Position numbers and translations under genes: made by a program. From JAZBPO01 sp036351675 (GTDB taxonomy: Bacteria; Pseudomonadota; Gammaproteobacteria; Pseudomonadales; Azotimanducaceae), in the NCBI GenBank assembly GCA_036351675.1, contig JAZBPO010000073.1, positions 1-44,399 of the forward strand: a DNA stretch of 44,399 nucleotides, written 5' to 3'. Below the pieces are notes generated by a model. It was not told the origin of the DNA, made no database searches, and worked only from the letters and a program-made list of their open reading frames with translations. Positions 7,923-17,768 of this stretch are shown here, one piece after another (positions within the stretch are counted from its first letter, which is position 1; each line of letters begins with the position of its first letter).

Positions 7923-8441
7923 TCAGGGGTGCAGGCGTGAGTGTCGGAGGAGAAAGAAGCTGTGCTCGCCAGACTGTGCGACCACGTTTCCGTCCGCGTC
8001 CACGAGGCGCACGCTGACCCGATGGGGCCCGCGATCGATGGCGGTCAGGGCGAAGGTGCCGCCCGCATTGCGTCCGCGCACCGCGCCATCGAGGAGTACC
8101 TCGAAGCGATCGCCCTCGTCCGGCGCGCGATTCACGCGGGCTACCACCTCCAGGTTCCCCGCGTTCGAGCGCAGTGTCGCGTCCTGCTCCGGCGCGAGCA
8201 GCTCGATGGCCAGGGGCGCCTCGGCTTCAGGCTCGGCCGCAGGTTCCGGCGCCGGGGCGGGCAGCGGTGTCGCCGGAACGATGGTGAGGTCGGGAAGCTC
8301 GACGAGCTCCGCGGGCCGACCCTGTGGATCGTCCGTATAGACGATGTTGCCGCGTTCGTCCTTGGTCTTGTAGATCGGCGCCGCATCCGCCGGCGCCGAG
8401 AACAGAGCCAGCATCAGGAGCAGGGCCGTGCCTCGGGTCAT
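7923..8441 (-). CDS. DUF4124-containing secreted protein
   Basis: 172 residues. The signal peptide (MTRGTALLLMLALFSAPADA) is followed by the DUF4124 pattern APIYKTKDERGNIVYTDDP, a short domain common next to glnA and ntrBC in gammaproteobacteria. A Pro/Ala/Glu linker (about 58-78) follows, then a C-terminal beta-sandwich-like domain (about 79-165, with EVLLDGAVRGRNAGGTFAL and GPHRVSVRLVDADGNVV) resembling Ig/Big-type folds. A periplasmic location is expected. The family's molecular role is unknown. It lies between glnA (upstream, beyond a terminator) and ntrB on the same strand. Confidence 0.88.
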   Translation of the reverse strand: MTRGTALLLMLALFSAPADAAPIYKTKDERGNIVYTDDPQGRPAELVELPDLTIVPATPLPAPAPEPAAEPEAEAPLAIELLAPEQDATLRSNAGNLEVVARVNRAPDEGDRFEVLLDGAVRGRNAGGTFALTAIDRGPHRVSVRLVDADGNVVAQSGEHSFFLLRHSRLHP

Positions 8442-8540
8442 CGCTCGTACTCCAGTCGTCTTCCTGCAGCTTGAGGCCGACACGTGGCCCTCGCAAGTTG
8501 CAGGCAGTCTGGCATCGCCGGCCTTTACCGGGCCTGAACG

Positions 8541-8566
8541 AAAAAGCCCCCGCGATGCGGGGGCTT
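8541..8566 (-). terminator. Rho-independent terminator of glnA
   Basis: On the - strand the 10-base stem AAGCCCCCGC / GCGGGGGCTT (8566-8557 with 8553-8544) has a three-base loop and runs into TTTTT (8545-8541). It lies 37 bases after the glnA stop codon. Confidence 0.9.
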
Positions 8567-8602
8567 CCGGGTCGGGGCCCGCAACGGGGCCTCGCGTCGG
8601 TC

Positions 8603-10015
8603 TCAGACCGAGTAGTACATCTGGAACTCGACGGGGTGCGTGGTCATGCGCAGGGCCGTGACCTCCTCCATCTTCAGATCGATGTAGGCGTCGATCTGAT
8701 CGTCCGTGAACACGCCGCCCCGCGTCAGGAACTCGCGATCCGAGGCCAGCGCATCGAGCGCCTCCTCGAGAGAGGCGGCCACCGTCGGCACGCCGGCGAG
8801 CTCCTCCGGCGGCAGGTCGTAGAGATCCTTGTCCATGGCGTCGCCGGGGTGGATCTTGTTCTGGATGCCGTCGAGGCCGGCCATCAGCATCGCGGAGAAG
8901 GCGAGATAGGGGTTCGCCGTCGGATCCGGGAACCGTACCTCGACACGATAGGCCTTCGGGTTGCCGCCCTGGATGTACGGGATGCGGATCGAGGCCGAGC
9001 GGTTGCGCGCCGAGTAGGCGAGCAGCACGGGGGCCTCGAAGCCCGGAACGAGACGCTTGTAGCTGTTCGTCGAGGCGTTCGTGAAGGCGTTCAGGGCCTT
9101 CGCGTGCTTGATGATGCCGCCGATGTAGTAGAGCGCGGTCTCCGACAGGCCGGCGTACTTGTCGCCGTGGAACAGGTTCTCGCCGCCCTTGGCGATGGAC
9201 TGGTGCACGTGCATGCCGCTGCCGTTGTCGCCGACGAGGGGCTTGGGCATGAAGGTCGCGGTCTTGCCGTAGGCGTGGGCCGTGTTGTGCACGCAGTACT
9301 TGTAGATCTGCAGCTCGTCCGCCTTGCGAACCAGCGTGCTGAACTTGATGCCGATCTCGTTCTGGCAGGCCGTGGCGACCTCGTGGTGGTGCACGTCGAT
9401 GGTCAGGCCCATCTGCTGCATCGCCGCGCACATGGCGTTGCGCAGATCGAAGGACGAATCGACCGGCGGCACCGGAAAGTAGCCGCCCTTGACGCGCGGA
9501 CGGTGACCGAGGTTTCCACCCTCGAACTCCGTGTTCGATTCCCAGGCCGCTTCCTCGGCGCTGATGGAGTAGGCGGCGCCGCTCATGTCGACCTTGAAGC
9601 GAACGTCGTCGAAGACGAAGAACTCGGCCTCGGGACCGAAGTAGGCCACGTCGCCGATGCCCGTCTCGGCCAGATAGGCTTCGGCGCGCTTCGCCGTGGA
9701 GCGCGGGTCGCGCTCGTAGGGCTGCATGGTGGAGGGCTCGATGACGTCGCAGCGCACGAGGAGCGTGGAGTCCTCGGCGAAGGGGTCGATGATCGCGGTG
9801 TCGTCGTCGGGCATGAGGATCATGTCCGACTCGTTGATGCCCTTCCAGCCGGCGACCGAGGAGCCGTCGAACATGCAGCCGTTGGCGAACCACTCCGCGT
9901 CGACGACGTGCGACGGGAAGGTCGTGTGCTGCTCCTTGCCTCGCGGATCCGTGAAGCGGACGTCGACCCACTTGACGTCGTTCTCCTGGATCAGCTTGAG
10001 GGTTTTCTCTGACAT
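8603..10015 (-). CDS. glnA: Glutamine synthetase, type I
   Basis: 470 residues, full length for bacterial GSI. It makes glutamine from glutamate, ammonia and ATP, the main entry of ammonia into metabolism. Recognisable family segments are GYFPVPPVDS, the active-site region NGSGMHVHQS, and the adenylylation loop MDKDLYDLPPEE with the target Tyr near residue 399. Activity is therefore probably controlled by covalent adenylylation (GSI-beta type). The start is fixed by a strong ribosome site, GGAGGAG, seven bases before the ATG. A sigma-54 promoter match lies at 10132-10147 and a strong terminator follows the gene, so it looks monocistronic and NtrC-regulated. Confidence 0.98.
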   Translation of the reverse strand: MSEKTLKLIQENDVKWVDVRFTDPRGKEQHTTFPSHVVDAEWFANGCMFDGSSVAGWKGINESDMILMPDDDTAIIDPFAEDSTLLVRCDVIEPSTMQPYERDPRSTAKRAEAYLAETGIGDVAYFGPEAEFFVFDDVRFKVDMSGAAYSISAEEAAWESNTEFEGGNLGHRPRVKGGYFPVPPVDSSFDLRNAMCAAMQQMGLTIDVHHHEVATACQNEIGIKFSTLVRKADELQIYKYCVHNTAHAYGKTATFMPKPLVGDNGSGMHVHQSIAKGGENLFHGDKYAGLSETALYYIGGIIKHAKALNAFTNASTNSYKRLVPGFEAPVLLAYSARNRSASIRIPYIQGGNPKAYRVEVRFPDPTANPYLAFSAMLMAGLDGIQNKIHPGDAMDKDLYDLPPEELAGVPTVAASLEEALDALASDREFLTRGGVFTDDQIDAYIDLKMEEVTALRMTTHPVEFQMYYSV

Positions 10016-10131
10016 TCCACTCCTCCGGTAAAGGCTCTTCTACGGATGCGCGGCAGGATCAGGCCCTGCCCGATCGCATCGGCCCGCAAGATTACTCCGT
10101 TCGACACGTGCCGGCACGGTGGAGCACCGGG

Positions 10132-10147
10132 CGCAACAGTCATGCCA
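10132..10147 (-). promoter_or_regulatory. Sigma-54 promoter of glnA
   Basis: Read on the - strand: TGGCATGACTGTTGCG, against the consensus TGGCAC-N5-TTGCW. Both invariant dinucleotides and their spacing are kept and only two conserved positions differ. The predicted start is near 10121, giving a leader of about 106 bases before the ATG at 10015. Sigma-54 control of glnA is established in enteric and related bacteria. Confidence 0.7.
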
Positions 10148-10208
10148 GCCGTCGACGGTCGCAACGGGAAGAATGGCGGGGCTTGCAGGGAAAGCGAACA
10201 CTTACATA

Positions 10209-10225
10209 TGATCCAGATCGGTGCG
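10209..10225. promoter_or_regulatory. Weak candidate NtrC site upstream of glnA
   Basis: TGATCCAGATCGGTGCG keeps TG..CCA in the left half and GGTGC in the right half of the NtrC dyad. Its centre is about 96 bases upstream of the predicted glnA start, similar to the enhancer position at enteric glnAp2. Confidence 0.3.
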
Positions 10226-10383
10226 TTCTCGAGCCTTCTCGCACCCTTTCTGTGCGTCGCTGCCGGGCGGCAGGTGCCCGTGCCTGACCGGCGGGCGAGT
10301 GCACCGATGCTGCCCGCACGGAGAGATTGCGTGGCGCCTGCGGTCTCGAGGTGCGCGCTGGAATGCTCGCGGGCGCTGTCCCC

Positions 10384-11082
10384 TCAGCCCTCGGGCTGCT
10401 TCGGCACGGCGTCCGTGACCTGCTTTGCCATGGCCTCGGCGGCCTCGGCGTCGGGCGGAAGCGCCACGCCGGGGAAGTCCTCCGAGGCAGCGAAGGCAGC
10501 GTAGCCGGCCGTCATGGCGCGCGCGCAGTCGGCGGGCGTGCCCGCGTCCGTGCCATGGTTCGCGCAGGGGCCGTCCATGACCTCCGGCATGTTCGCTTCG
10601 ACCCAGCTGCGCGCCTGAAAGTAGATCGGCTGGTCGTCGGAGCTGGTTTCCACGTCGATGATGACGCCGTTCTCGAAGGTGAGATGGAAGGTGTCGGTGA
10701 CGTTGAAGCCGGTGCCGAGGGCGACGACCGGATCGTCCTGGACGGTCACCGGGCAGGCCACGCTGCCCGCCTCCTCGCGCGCGCAGGGCGCGCGCTCCAG
10801 CACCCGATAGTTCCCGCCCTCGGCCCAGCCCTGGTAGTAGAGCAGCCCCGCGGCCGAATCGGTCGCCGCCGCGAGCAGCGGTGCGAGCTGCTCACGGTCG
10901 AAGGAGTAGAACGCGTCGATGAAGGCTTCGGCGGTGGCCAGGTCCGCCGCGTCGGCCGACTCGGTCGCAGCGGACGCCTGCGAGACCGCCGGCGCCGACT
11001 CGGGCGATCCGGTTTCCTGCGAGCAGGCCGTGGTCAGGGCCGCGAGAGCGAGCAGCGAGCAGTTGATGGCAGTGCGGGTCAT
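10384..11082 (-). CDS. Predicted lipoprotein of unknown function
   Basis: 232 residues with a lipoprotein signal (CSLLALAALTTAC; Cys 20 would be lipidated, followed by Ser/Gln, which favours the outer membrane). A low-complexity Ser/Ala/Glu segment (about 21-48) follows, then an alpha+beta domain beginning ATAEAFIDAFYSFDREQLAPLL. That opening resembles NTF2/SnoaL-like folds, where a helix pair precedes a curved sheet; this is a guess from pattern only. The domain has four Cys (in APCAREE, VACPVT, DGPCAN and ADCARA), enough for two disulfides. Same strand as glnA, divergent from typA. No specific function can be assigned. Confidence 0.75.
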   Translation of the reverse strand: MTRTAINCSLLALAALTTACSQETGSPESAPAVSQASAATESADAADLATAEAFIDAFYSFDREQLAPLLAAATDSAAGLLYYQGWAEGGNYRVLERAPCAREEAGSVACPVTVQDDPVVALGTGFNVTDTFHLTFENGVIIDVETSSDDQPIYFQARSWVEANMPEVMDGPCANHGTDAGTPADCARAMTAGYAAFAASEDFPGVALPPDAEAAEAMAKQVTDAVPKQPEG

Positions 11083-11173
11083 GGGATCTCCGGGTCGGTT
11101 CGGATCGCGTCGTCATGGCCTTTCGCTGCAAGATCGACGCCGCCAGGGGCGCCCCGGCGCCCGATGGCCGGGC

Positions 11174-11201
11174 TGGGAATCGGCGGGCCGGTGGCTATAC
11201 T
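11174..11201 (+). promoter_or_regulatory. Possible sigma-70 promoter of typA
   Basis: TATACT (11196-11201) is a good -10 hexamer 35 bases before the GTG start of typA. The best -35 at the right distance, TGGGAA (11174-11179, spacer 16), is weak. Confidence 0.4.
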
Positions 11202-11236
11202 GCGCGCGCCCCGCATCCCCCCCAGGGAACGCCCCC

Positions 11237-13074
<1,838 letters not shown>

Positions 13075-13078
<4 letters not shown>

Positions 13079-13545
13079 GAGCACTGCTGCAGCGCGTGCT
13101 CGAGGCCCGGGTCCGGATCGACGGCGAGGTCGTCGGTGAGATCGGTCCCGGGCTGCTCGTCTTCGTCGGGGTGGAGGCGCAGGACACGGGCGGGGAGATT
13201 CCGCGCCTCGTCGAGCGCGTACTCGGTCAGCGCATCTTCCCGGACGCCGGAGCGCCGGACCGACCGAAGCCCATGAATGCCTCGCTGCTCGACGTCGGCG
13301 GTCAGGCGCTCCTCGTCTCGCAGTTCACGCTCGCAGCGGACACCTCGCGGGGCCGCCGGCCCGGCTTCAGCACGGCGGCGCCGCCGGAGCGCGCCGAGCC
13401 CCTCTTCGACGCCTTCGTCCATGGCTGCCGCGAGGTGATCGGCGATCCGGCGCGCATCGCAACGGGCCGGTTCGGCGCGGACATGAAGGTCGAGCTCGTC
13501 AACGACGGCCCGGTGACCTTCCTGCTCGAATCGCCCCGCGCCTGA
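13075..13545 (+). CDS. dtd: D-aminoacyl-tRNA deacylase
   Basis: 156 residues. It hydrolyses D-amino acids (and glycine mischarged on tRNA-Ala) from tRNA, a proofreading step in translation. Both signature motifs are present: SQFTL (about 82-86) and the cross-subunit motif in NDGPVTF. The start is TTG, overlapping the typA stop as TTGA, with GAGG a few bases upstream; no other start in this frame gives the conserved N-terminus (RALLQRVLEARVRIDG). Confidence 0.94.
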
Positions 13546-13705
13546 GGCGACCTTGCGCAGTCGCGCCTCCGGTCGTCCCCGAGCTCCACTTCTTCAGCGG
13601 AATCAGGGCTCTGGAGGCCGCGGGCGCGTCGTGATGGCGCACTGCGTCGCGGCCCCTTTCCTGCTAGATTCGCCGTCCACCGATGGCGCCGCGAGGCCGA
13701 CCGAG

Positions 13706-14662
13706 ATGAGTGCTGAATCCACCGTGGCACAGGGCAGTGCCGCCGAAGACGTGCAGCGCGAGAGGGAGATCGAGAACCCGCGCGACTTCCTCTGGGCGCT
13801 GCCGCAGCCGATCCTGGTACTGGGCTCGATGACCGCGGTGGCGTTCATGGTCAACAACGACCGGGTGAACGCGGAACTCTTCGCGCTCGTCATGATCATG
13901 CTGCCGATTCCGCTGCTGATCGTCGCCGAGCGGATCTGGACGAAGCGCCGGGACTGGCTGCTGACGCCGAAGGAGTTCGCCGAGGACGCCTTCTGGCTCG
14001 CGTTCGCGGCCTTCGTCTGGATACCGATCTTCAGCGAACTCTACGAGACGCCGATCTCCGTCGGCTTCGAGGCCCTGCGCGACGCCTCACCCATGCCCGT
14101 CGCCCTCGACTCGGATACGCCGCTGGGTCTGATCGGTTGCGCCATGCTCGCCATGCTCGCGTCCAGCTTCATCTACTACTGGCTGCATCGGGTGTCGCAC
14201 GAGTCGCTCTTCTTCTGGCGCATGCACGCGACGCATCACCACATCACCAAGATGGGTTGCCTGCGCGGCGATCGGACGCACCCGCTCGAGTGGTTCGCCC
14301 TGATGCTGTCCGCCCCCGTCGCCTTCGCCTTCCTCGGCGTCAGCAACGAGGTGCTCGCCGTCGTGGGCGGCTTCGGCGTCTGGAACGGTACGCTCAACCA
14401 CTCGAACCTGCCCCTGAAGTCCATGCCGGTCTACGACTGGGTCTGCGCGACGGCGCAGCAGCACCACGTGCACCACGCGCACGACATGCGCCAGAGCAAC
14501 TCGAACTACGGCTGCAATCTGATCATCTGGGACCGCGTCTTCGGTACCTACTGCGGTGATCCGGTGGTGACGGCGATCGGCGCGGGTACGGGTAGACCGC
14601 TCTCGATACCGGAGCAGCTCGCGCTGGCGTTCTATCCGAAGAAGAAGCTCGTCAGTCTCTGA
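13706..14662 (+). CDS. Membrane fatty acid hydroxylase / sterol desaturase family protein (copy 1)
   Basis: 318 residues from the ATG at 13706; the frame is open further upstream but without family resemblance. Several hydrophobic segments (for example around 32-48, 55-70 and 95-115) are followed by the di-iron histidine motifs: HRVSH (HX3H), HATHHH and HHVHHAHD. These are the fatty acid hydroxylase superfamily ligands. The enzyme would use oxygen and a reductase partner to hydroxylate or desaturate a lipid at the membrane; the substrate is unknown. The C-terminal part (MRQSNSNYGCNLIIWDRVFG) is nearly the same in the second copy at 18930. The gene lies alone on the + strand, downstream of dtd and convergent with tatC. 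Confidence 0.85.
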   Translation: MSAESTVAQGSAAEDVQREREIENPRDFLWALPQPILVLGSMTAVAFMVNNDRVNAELFALVMIMLPIPLLIVAERIWTKRRDWLLTPKEFAEDAFWLAFAAFVWIPIFSELYETPISVGFEALRDASPMPVALDSDTPLGLIGCAMLAMLASSFIYYWLHRVSHESLFFWRMHATHHHITKMGCLRGDRTHPLEWFALMLSAPVAFAFLGVSNEVLAVVGGFGVWNGTLNHSNLPLKSMPVYDWVCATAQQHHVHHAHDMRQSNSNYGCNLIIWDRVFGTYCGDPVVTAIGAGTGRPLSIPEQLALAFYPKKKLVSL

Positions 14663-14681
14663 ACCCCGGCCGCAGGCGGTG

Positions 14682-14695
14682 CGCGCCCGGGCGCG
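14682..14695. repeat. 14-base GC palindrome between convergent genes
   Basis: CGCGCCCGGGCGCG is a perfect palindrome lying between the stops of the hydroxylase copy 1 (14662) and tatC (14699). It could form a structure at the ends of both transcripts, but it has no loop and no T-run. Confidence 0.3.
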
Positions 14696-14698
14696 GCG

Positions 14699-15466
14699 TC
14701 AGCCCTCGGCCTGCTCACCGCGTTCCGGGATGAAGCGGGCGAAGAGGATGCCCGCCTCGTAGAGCGCCCACATGGGCAGCGCGAGCAGCGTCTGCGAGAT
14801 GACGTCGGGCGGCGTCAGCAGCATGCCGGCCACGAAGCACCCTACTACCACGTACGCACGTTTCGCCTTCAGGTTCTCCACGGTCGTGATGCCCGTCAGC
14901 ACCATCAGGAAGGTGGCGATGGGGATCTCGAAGGCGAAACCGAAGGCGAAGAGGATCTTCAGCACGAAGTCGAGATAGGCGGCGATGTCCGTCGCGATGG
15001 ACACGCCCTCCGGGGCCACGGCCGTGAAGAAGGCGAAGGCGAGCGGGAACACGACGAAGTAGGCGAAAGCCATGCCCCCATAGAAGAGGATCACGGAGGA
15101 GACGAGCAGCGGCACCGCGAAGCGCTTCTCGTGGCGATAGAGCCCCGGTGCCACGAAGGCCCAGACCTGGTGGAGCACGAAGGGGATCGCCAGGAAGAAG
15201 GCGCATACGAGTGCGAGCTTGAACGGGGTCAGGAAGGGCGAGGCGACCTGCGTCGCGATCATGCCAGGGGCGCCTTCCGGCATCGCCGACAGCAGCGGCG
15301 CGGCGAGGAAGCTGTAGAGCTCGTTCGCCACGTAGTAGAGCGGGAAGAAGATGATCAGCACGGCGAGGACCGCCCGCAGGATGCGCGAGCGCAGCTCCAT
15401 GAGGTGCGCGAGGAGCGGCTGGGTCTCTTCGTCGACGCGCGAGTCGTGATCGTCCCGGGTGTTCAA
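14699..15466 (-). CDS. tatC: Twin-arginine translocase subunit TatC
   Basis: 255 residues with six hydrophobic segments. TatC is the membrane receptor for twin-arginine signal peptides and exports folded proteins with TatA and TatB. The N-terminal signature EETQPLLAHLMELRSRIL is clear, as are the loop motif around FVAPGLYRHEK and the following transmembrane segments. The start is TTG, overlapping the tatB stop as TTGA; no ATG or GTG lies between it and the conserved N-terminus. Last gene of the hisE-tatABC run. Confidence 0.95.
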   Translation of the reverse strand: MNTRDDHDSRVDEETQPLLAHLMELRSRILRAVLAVLIIFFPLYYVANELYSFLAAPLLSAMPEGAPGMIATQVASPFLTPFKLALVCAFFLAIPFVLHQVWAFVAPGLYRHEKRFAVPLLVSSVILFYGGMAFAYFVVFPLAFAFFTAVAPEGVSIATDIAAYLDFVLKILFAFGFAFEIPIATFLMVLTGITTVENLKAKRAYVVVGCFVAGMLLTPPDVISQTLLALPMWALYEAGILFARFIPERGEQAEG

Positions 15467-15972
15467 GGCTGGCGGCCCGCGTCTCGGCGCTCGCCGCCCT
15501 CCTGCGGCGCAGCGGTGGGCTCCGCTTCGTCGGTGGCCGCGTCCCGTCCGCTGCCCCTGTCGGTCACCGGCGATGCGACGACGGACTCGTCGTTGCCCTC
15601 GTCCGGGATCGGCGCGACCGGGGCAGGCTCATCGTCCGCTGCGCCGGTCGATGCGTCCTCCTCGAGCGCGCCCTCGTGCTTGAGCGCGGCATAACGCTCG
15701 CCGAGCAACTCCTCGACCTCGTCGCGCTCCGCCCGCACCATCGAATCCAGTTTCCTGGCCTCCTCCATGATCCGCGCGTTGTGCAGCTCACGGCGGATCT
15801 CGTCGGCACCGACCTCCCGCTCGAGCTCGCTGCGCAGCGATTCGAAGCTGCGACGCGCGCTGCCGACGAAGCGGCCGACGCTGCGCAGCACCTCGGGGAG
15901 CCGTTCAGGCCCGAACACGAGCAGCATCACGACGCTGACGAGCAGAAGCTCGGGAAAGCCGATGTCGAACAT
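15463..15972 (-). CDS. tatB: Twin-arginine translocase subunit TatB
   Basis: 169 residues from MFDIGFPELLLVSVVMLLVFGPERLP. One N-terminal transmembrane helix is followed by the FGPERLP hinge, an amphipathic helix, and a long charged helix (about 55-105). The tail beyond 110 is acidic and Ala/Pro-rich. TatB forms the twin-arginine substrate receptor with TatC. It starts 22 bases after the tatA stop. Confidence 0.95.
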   Translation of the reverse strand: MFDIGFPELLLVSVVMLLVFGPERLPEVLRSVGRFVGSARRSFESLRSELEREVGADEIRRELHNARIMEEARKLDSMVRAERDEVEELLGERYAALKHEGALEEDASTGAADDEPAPVAPIPDEGNDESVVASPVTDRGSGRDAATDEAEPTAAPQEGGERRDAGRQP

Positions 15973-15994
15973 GGTCCGCGGCGCTCCCGGAGGA

Positions 15995-16231
15995 TCAGGC
16001 GCTCTTGTCGGTCGCGCGCTCCGTTTCCACGGTCTCGCGCTTGGCTTCGCCCTCGATGAAGTCCGTGGGCTTCTCTTCGGGCTTCGCGTCTTCCTCGTCG
16101 CCCATGGACTTCTTGAAGCCACGGATGGCGCCGCCCAGGTCGCTGCCGAGGTTCTTCAGGCGCGAGGTGCCGAAGAGCAGGAGCACGATGACGAGGATGA
16201 TCAGCAGCTGAGGCAGGCTGATTCCGAACAT
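15995..16231 (-). CDS. tatA: Twin-arginine translocase subunit TatA
   Basis: 78 residues from the ATG at 16231, with GGAAGG upstream. It has the short transmembrane helix PQLLIILVIVLLLFG, then the TatA hinge and amphipathic helix (TSRLKNLGSDLGGAIRGFKK) and a charged tail. It forms the variable-size pore of the Tat system. Confidence 0.95.
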   Translation of the reverse strand: MFGISLPQLLIILVIVLLLFGTSRLKNLGSDLGGAIRGFKKSMGDEEDAKPEEKPTDFIEGEAKRETVETERATDKSA

Positions 16232-16268
16232 GACAGGACCTTCCAGTGAGATGAGAGGGTGAGGCGTC

Positions 16269-16610
16269 TCAGTCCTTCGCGCGGGCTGCCTTCTCGGCAT
16301 GGCCGGAGAGACCGAAGCGACGTTCCAGTTCTTCGAGCACCTCCTGCGGATCGATGTCGAGGTGCACCAGCATCACCATGGTATGGAACCAGAGGTCCGC
16401 CGTCTCCCCGACCAGTGCGGCACGGTTCGCGATTCCTGCATCGGACCCGGCGGCGTCCTTGGCCGCGAGGATCGCCTCCGTCGCCTCCTCGCCGACCTTC
16501 TCGAGGATCCTGTTCAAGCCCTTCGCGTAGAGCGAAGCGACATAGGAGCTGTCCGGATCGGCACTGCGCCGCTCGGCGAGTACCGCCGTGAGTTCGGCGA
16601 GGACGTTCAT
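16269..16610 (-). CDS. hisE: Phosphoribosyl-ATP pyrophosphatase
   Basis: 113 residues. It converts phosphoribosyl-ATP to phosphoribosyl-AMP, the second step of histidine synthesis. The all-alpha MazG-like motif is visible: LEKVGEEATEAILAAK and the later ETADLWFH metal-binding segment. The start at 16610 gives the conserved N-terminus (NVLAELTAVLAERR). Standing in front of tatABC is the usual gammaproteobacterial arrangement. The rest of the his operon is not in the window. Confidence 0.93.
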   Translation of the reverse strand: MNVLAELTAVLAERRSADPDSSYVASLYAKGLNRILEKVGEEATEAILAAKDAAGSDAGIANRAALVGETADLWFHTMVMLVHLDIDPQEVLEELERRFGLSGHAEKAARAKD

Positions 16611-16685
16611 GCGTCGGCGCCCGGGTCGGCCGCGGGGCGCGCGATGATAGCGCAGGTGCACAGGCTCCGTGCGGTCCTCGGGGCG

Positions 16686-17366
16686 TCAGGGTGCGGCCGG
16701 CTCGTAGGGCACCATGTCCGCTGCCGCGACGAGACCGTTCTCCAGTCCGACGTCACAGAAGCTGGTCACGGAGAAGGGTCGGACATCGCTCGCCGTGTGC
16801 GCCACGAGCAGTCGGTCCGCGAGGTGGCCGAGCACGCCCCTGGTGAGCTCCTGCAGCCGCGCGAAGCGCTCGCAGGCGGCGTCCAGTGGGGGCATGCCCA
16901 GGCTCGCCCTGACTCGGTCGCGGCGCTCCACGCCCGATCTCACCTCCTGCTCGATCAGCGTCAGCAGGTCGTGCGCCCCCGCAGCGGGGAGCGTCCGGGC
17001 GACAGCCGCGAGCTGGCTGTAGAAACAGCGCGCGCTGACTCCGCGCACGTCGGCGTCGCATGCGTGCGTGGGGTCCAGTGCAGCATCGAGGACGATCATG
17101 GCCCGCTCGAGGCGCAGTGCCTCGGCGACGCGGAGGGTGATCGCGGCGAGGCCGCGCGGACGCGGGGGATCGCCCTGGGTGACGATCAGGGCCGGCGACG
17201 CCGGCCCGGGCCGCACGCCGCGGGCGCGGAGGTTGGCGGTCACGCGCGCCGCTACCAGTGCCGGGTCGCGTTCGTCGCCGCCACCCATGCCCTCGATCGA
17301 GATGACCCAGCGGCCGCGGACGAGTCGTTCCGGCGCGACGAGCTCGATCCCCTCGATGTCGCTCAT
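16686..17366 (-). CDS. Unrecognised cytoplasmic protein of 226 residues
   Basis: I do not recognise the family. There is no signal peptide or transmembrane helix. The sequence shows an alpha/beta pattern with short hydrophobic strands (RWVISIEGMGGG, SPALIVTQGDPP, RAMIVLDAALDP, RLLVAHTASDV) and amphipathic helices between, compatible with a Rossmann-like fold. A glycine cluster EGMGGGDE (about 25-32) and a run of Cys (in HACDAD, ARCFYS, AACERF and SFCDVG) stand out. Its ATG overlaps the stop of a possible 59-codon gene (ATGA). It ends 75 bases before hisE on the same strand, so it may be cotranscribed with hisE-tatABC. Confidence 0.6.
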   Translation of the reverse strand: MSDIEGIELVAPERLVRGRWVISIEGMGGGDERDPALVAARVTANLRARGVRPGPASPALIVTQGDPPRPRGLAAITLRVAEALRLERAMIVLDAALDPTHACDADVRGVSARCFYSQLAAVARTLPAAGAHDLLTLIEQEVRSGVERRDRVRASLGMPPLDAACERFARLQELTRGVLGHLADRLLVAHTASDVRPFSVTSFCDVGLENGLVAAADMVPYEPAAP

Positions 17367-17542
17367 GCGCGCTCCCCGGTGGGCGGCAAGGCTTCGGGCA
17401 CCGCCAGGTGCCCGGCGAAGCAGCGCGGGCTGCCGATCGGGGTTCGTGTGTGCCCGGCTCCCCGGCGGCGGCAGCGCGTTGTGTCGCGGCGATGATCCGC
17501 TCGAGCCCGGGCAACGCGTTCGCGCTGTTCGTCGTGCGACAT
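17363..17542 (-). CDS. Possible 59-residue small protein coupled to the next gene
   Basis: A 60-codon frame starts at ATG 17542 with a strong ribosome site (GGAGGGAG, nine bases upstream) and ends in TGA that overlaps the ATG of the 226-residue gene as ATGA. The product is Arg-rich with scattered Cys and Pro and has no recognisable domain. It could be a real small protein, or a leader that couples translation to the downstream gene. Third-position GC is fairly high but not decisive. Confidence 0.35.
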   Translation of the reverse strand: MSHDEQRERVARARADHRRDTTRCRRRGAGHTRTPIGSPRCFAGHLAVPEALPPTGERA

Positions 17543-17768
17543 GGGCGACTCCCTCCGGGCACGTTCGTGACGCGAGCGCCGGCCGGCAGCATACGCCGAC
17601 GTCGTGGGAGGCGGTCAGGTGCTGTCGGCGAGCCCACGGGCGACGCCGGTGCGCGAACGTCCGCGTCCGCGGCGAGTGCGGCGCCGAGCCGGCCGGGAGA
17701 AGCCGGGCCGATGCCCGATGCCCGATGCCCGAGGCGCGGGCGTGCGTCCTGCTGCGTCGCCGCCGGCT
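17543..17768. other. Short gap with a heptanucleotide tandem repeat
   Basis: No gene is supported here. GATGCCC is repeated three times in tandem at 17710-17730. A GC-rich dyad (GCCGGCCGGC) lies near 17580. Genes on both sides are on the - strand. Confidence 0.5.

Larger units (their letters stand above)
10016..10383. other. Intergenic region between glnA and a lipoprotein gene
   Basis: 368 bases without a convincing gene. It holds the glnA ribosome site, a 12-base palindrome CGTGCCGGCACG (10107-10118) close to the predicted glnA transcription start, the sigma-54 promoter match (10132-10147), and a weaker NtrC-like 17-mer at 10209-10225. Both flanking genes are on the - strand. No terminator with a T-run is visible after the lipoprotein. 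Confidence 0.6.

Noticed and set aside
8324..10012. A 562-codon + strand frame opposite glnA
   Set aside because: glnA is certain; the frame is a complementary-strand shadow rich in Arg, Gly, His and Val.
17543..17768. Heptanucleotide repeat as a CRISPR-like or phase-variable coding element
   Set aside because: Only three 7-base units, outside any supported gene, with no spacers.
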